From DATJPR01 sp035506295 (GTDB lineage: Bacteria; Bacteroidota; Ignavibacteria; UBA10030; UBA6906): DNA of 6,945 nucleotides. The position numbers and the translations under genes are program-made. Below, piece after piece: positions 6,085-6,945 of this stretch. The DNA is taken from assembly GCA_035506295.1 (NCBI GenBank), contig DATJPR010000190.1, positions 1-6,945 on the forward strand. Direction: 5' to 3'. The notes under the pieces are model-generated. The model worked only from the letters and a program-made list of their open reading frames with translations. It had not been told where the DNA came from and searched no databases. Numbering within the stretch: the stretch's first letter is position 1; every line of letters begins with the position of its first letter.

Positions 6085-6945
6085 TTACCTCACTGTGTAC
6101 GTGAACGTCGCCATGACGTACCTCGTCAGCACTTCGTTCTGCGTGTCGTCGATGTACGTTCCGGTGATGGATCGGTTGACGCTTTTGTTCTGACCGAGGA
6201 GATCGGTAACCCCCACCCTGAGTTCGCCCCGGTCCTCTGCGAAGAGTTTCCGTGCTATGCTGATATTCCAGATAACAGAGTTCTGGTTGTACCCCTCGGC
6301 CAGACCACCAGTGTAGGAATTCGACACGTCGTTCCGCAGCACGAACCCTCCCAAAAAGGTCCAGACCCAGCGCAGTGCGGCAGTGTGCGAGTAGTAATTG
6401 CTATTCCCACTCGACTGCAAAGTGTTCTGGGAGAAGGTGTAGCTCCCCGCGTACGAAATCGTAAAGTCAAAATTCTCGCTGACATTGCTCCCGAGGACGA
6501 GCCCGCCGGTCAGACCTACGGCCTTGCCGGTGCTCTGGATGTTATTCAGCATGGCAGGCGTTCGCGTATAAGAAACTCCCGTGTTTAGATTGAGTGTGCT
6601 TCCAAGAAGGTCAAAGGGAAAGCCGTACGTCAAGAAGGAGCGCATGTTCCAGTAGCCGTTCAGATTGACGGGGTAAGTCAGCTGCGCCCCACGCAAGATC
6701 TTTGTCCCGTCTGCGAGAACGGTGTCGCGCAACGGAATGATCGTGGCGTTCGCGATGTAGTCGCTGGTCTCCGTCCCGGAGAACAGCAGGAACATCGTGT
6801 GCACGCGGTCGGGCGTGGTGAGAGCGTAGCGCGCCAACAAGGAATGCGATGTGGTCTGCAGCAGGTCCGGATTGCCCGTCGTGACCAGCAGAGGATTGGA
6901 GTTGTCCGCGACGCGCTGGAGCTGCGTGATTGTCGGCGCACTGGT
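6085..6945 (-). CDS. C-terminal part of a TonB-dependent-receptor-type outer membrane beta-barrel (5' end outside window)
   Basis: The frame is open from the right edge of the window to a TAA at 6085-6087, giving 286 visible residues; the ATG at 6840 is internal. The first visible residues contain 'DNSNPLLVTTGNPDLL' (14-29), the D-x-x-N-P...GNP-x-L pattern typical of the OMP_b-brl_3-type barrels of Bacteroidota. After that come alternating amphipathic strands rich in Tyr, Asn, Ser and Thr (for example NLNGYWNMRSFLTYGF, FDFTISYAGSYTF). Near the end is a conserved-looking segment, ELRVGVTDLLGQN (about 241-253), and a last strand, VMATFTYTVR. The protein would sit in the outer membrane. The N-terminal carboxypeptidase-regulatory-like and plug domains that would prove a TonB-dependent transporter are outside the window, so a non-transport barrel of the same family is possible. 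The substrate is not inferable. It ends in Arg rather than the usual aromatic residue, which is seen in related barrels with short tails. Confidence 0.85.
   Translation of the reverse strand, partial: TSAPTITQLQRVADNSNPLLVTTGNPDLLQTTSHSLLARYALTTPDRVHTMFLLFSGTETSDYIANATIIPLRDTVLADGTKILRGAQLTYPVNLNGYWNMRSFLTYGFPFDLLGSTLNLNTGVSYTRTPAMLNNIQSTGKAVGLTGGLVLGSNVSENFDFTISYAGSYTFSQNTLQSSGNSNYYSHTAALRWVWTFLGGFVLRNDVSNSYTGGLAEGYNQNSVIWNISIARKLFAEDRGELRVGVTDLLGQNKSVNRSITGTYIDDTQNEVLTRYVMATFTYTVR

Overview
The window suggests a moderately GC-rich member of the Bacteroidota/Ignavibacteriota (FCB) branch. The main reason is the type IX secretion C-terminal sorting domain on the large minus-strand protein, whose 'LEQNYPNPFNP' opening is especially common in Ignavibacteria-like genomes. 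The partial genes at the two edges (a DUF4249-like tail and a TonB-dependent-receptor-type barrel) fit the same group. I see no RNA genes, CRISPR array, insertion sequence or other mobile element.

Layout, left to right. (1) 2-304, plus strand: C-terminal 100 residues of a DUF4249-like protein, cut by the window edge. (2) 305-392: a short gap holding a 35-bp array of five degenerate heptamers (consensus ACAGTGG). (3) 393-2489, minus strand: a 698-residue secreted beta-propeller protein with 13 Asp-box units at a 41-residue period and a type IX sorting domain. A second five-heptamer array lies inside its sorting-domain codons, in the opposite orientation to the first. (4) 2490-2638: a compact divergent control region with a good candidate promoter and ribosome binding site for the rightward gene and a weaker candidate promoter for the leftward gene. 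(5) 2639-6034, plus strand: an exported 1131-residue glycoside hydrolase family 38 (alpha-mannosidase-type) enzyme whose inferred metal and catalytic residues are present. (6) 6035-6084: a 50-bp gap between convergent genes with no clear terminator. (7) 6085-6945, minus strand: C-terminal 286 residues of a TonB-dependent-receptor-type outer membrane barrel, cut by the right edge.

How the genes may work together (inference): all four products look exported or cell-envelope-associated. The GH38 enzyme would trim alpha-mannose-containing glycans outside the cytoplasm, and the partial barrel could be an uptake or surface protein. The propeller protein is transcribed divergently from the GH38 gene but carries a different export tag, so shared function is only a possibility. 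The most unusual feature is the pair of inverted heptamer arrays, one intergenic and one used as protein-coding sequence in the sorting domain.
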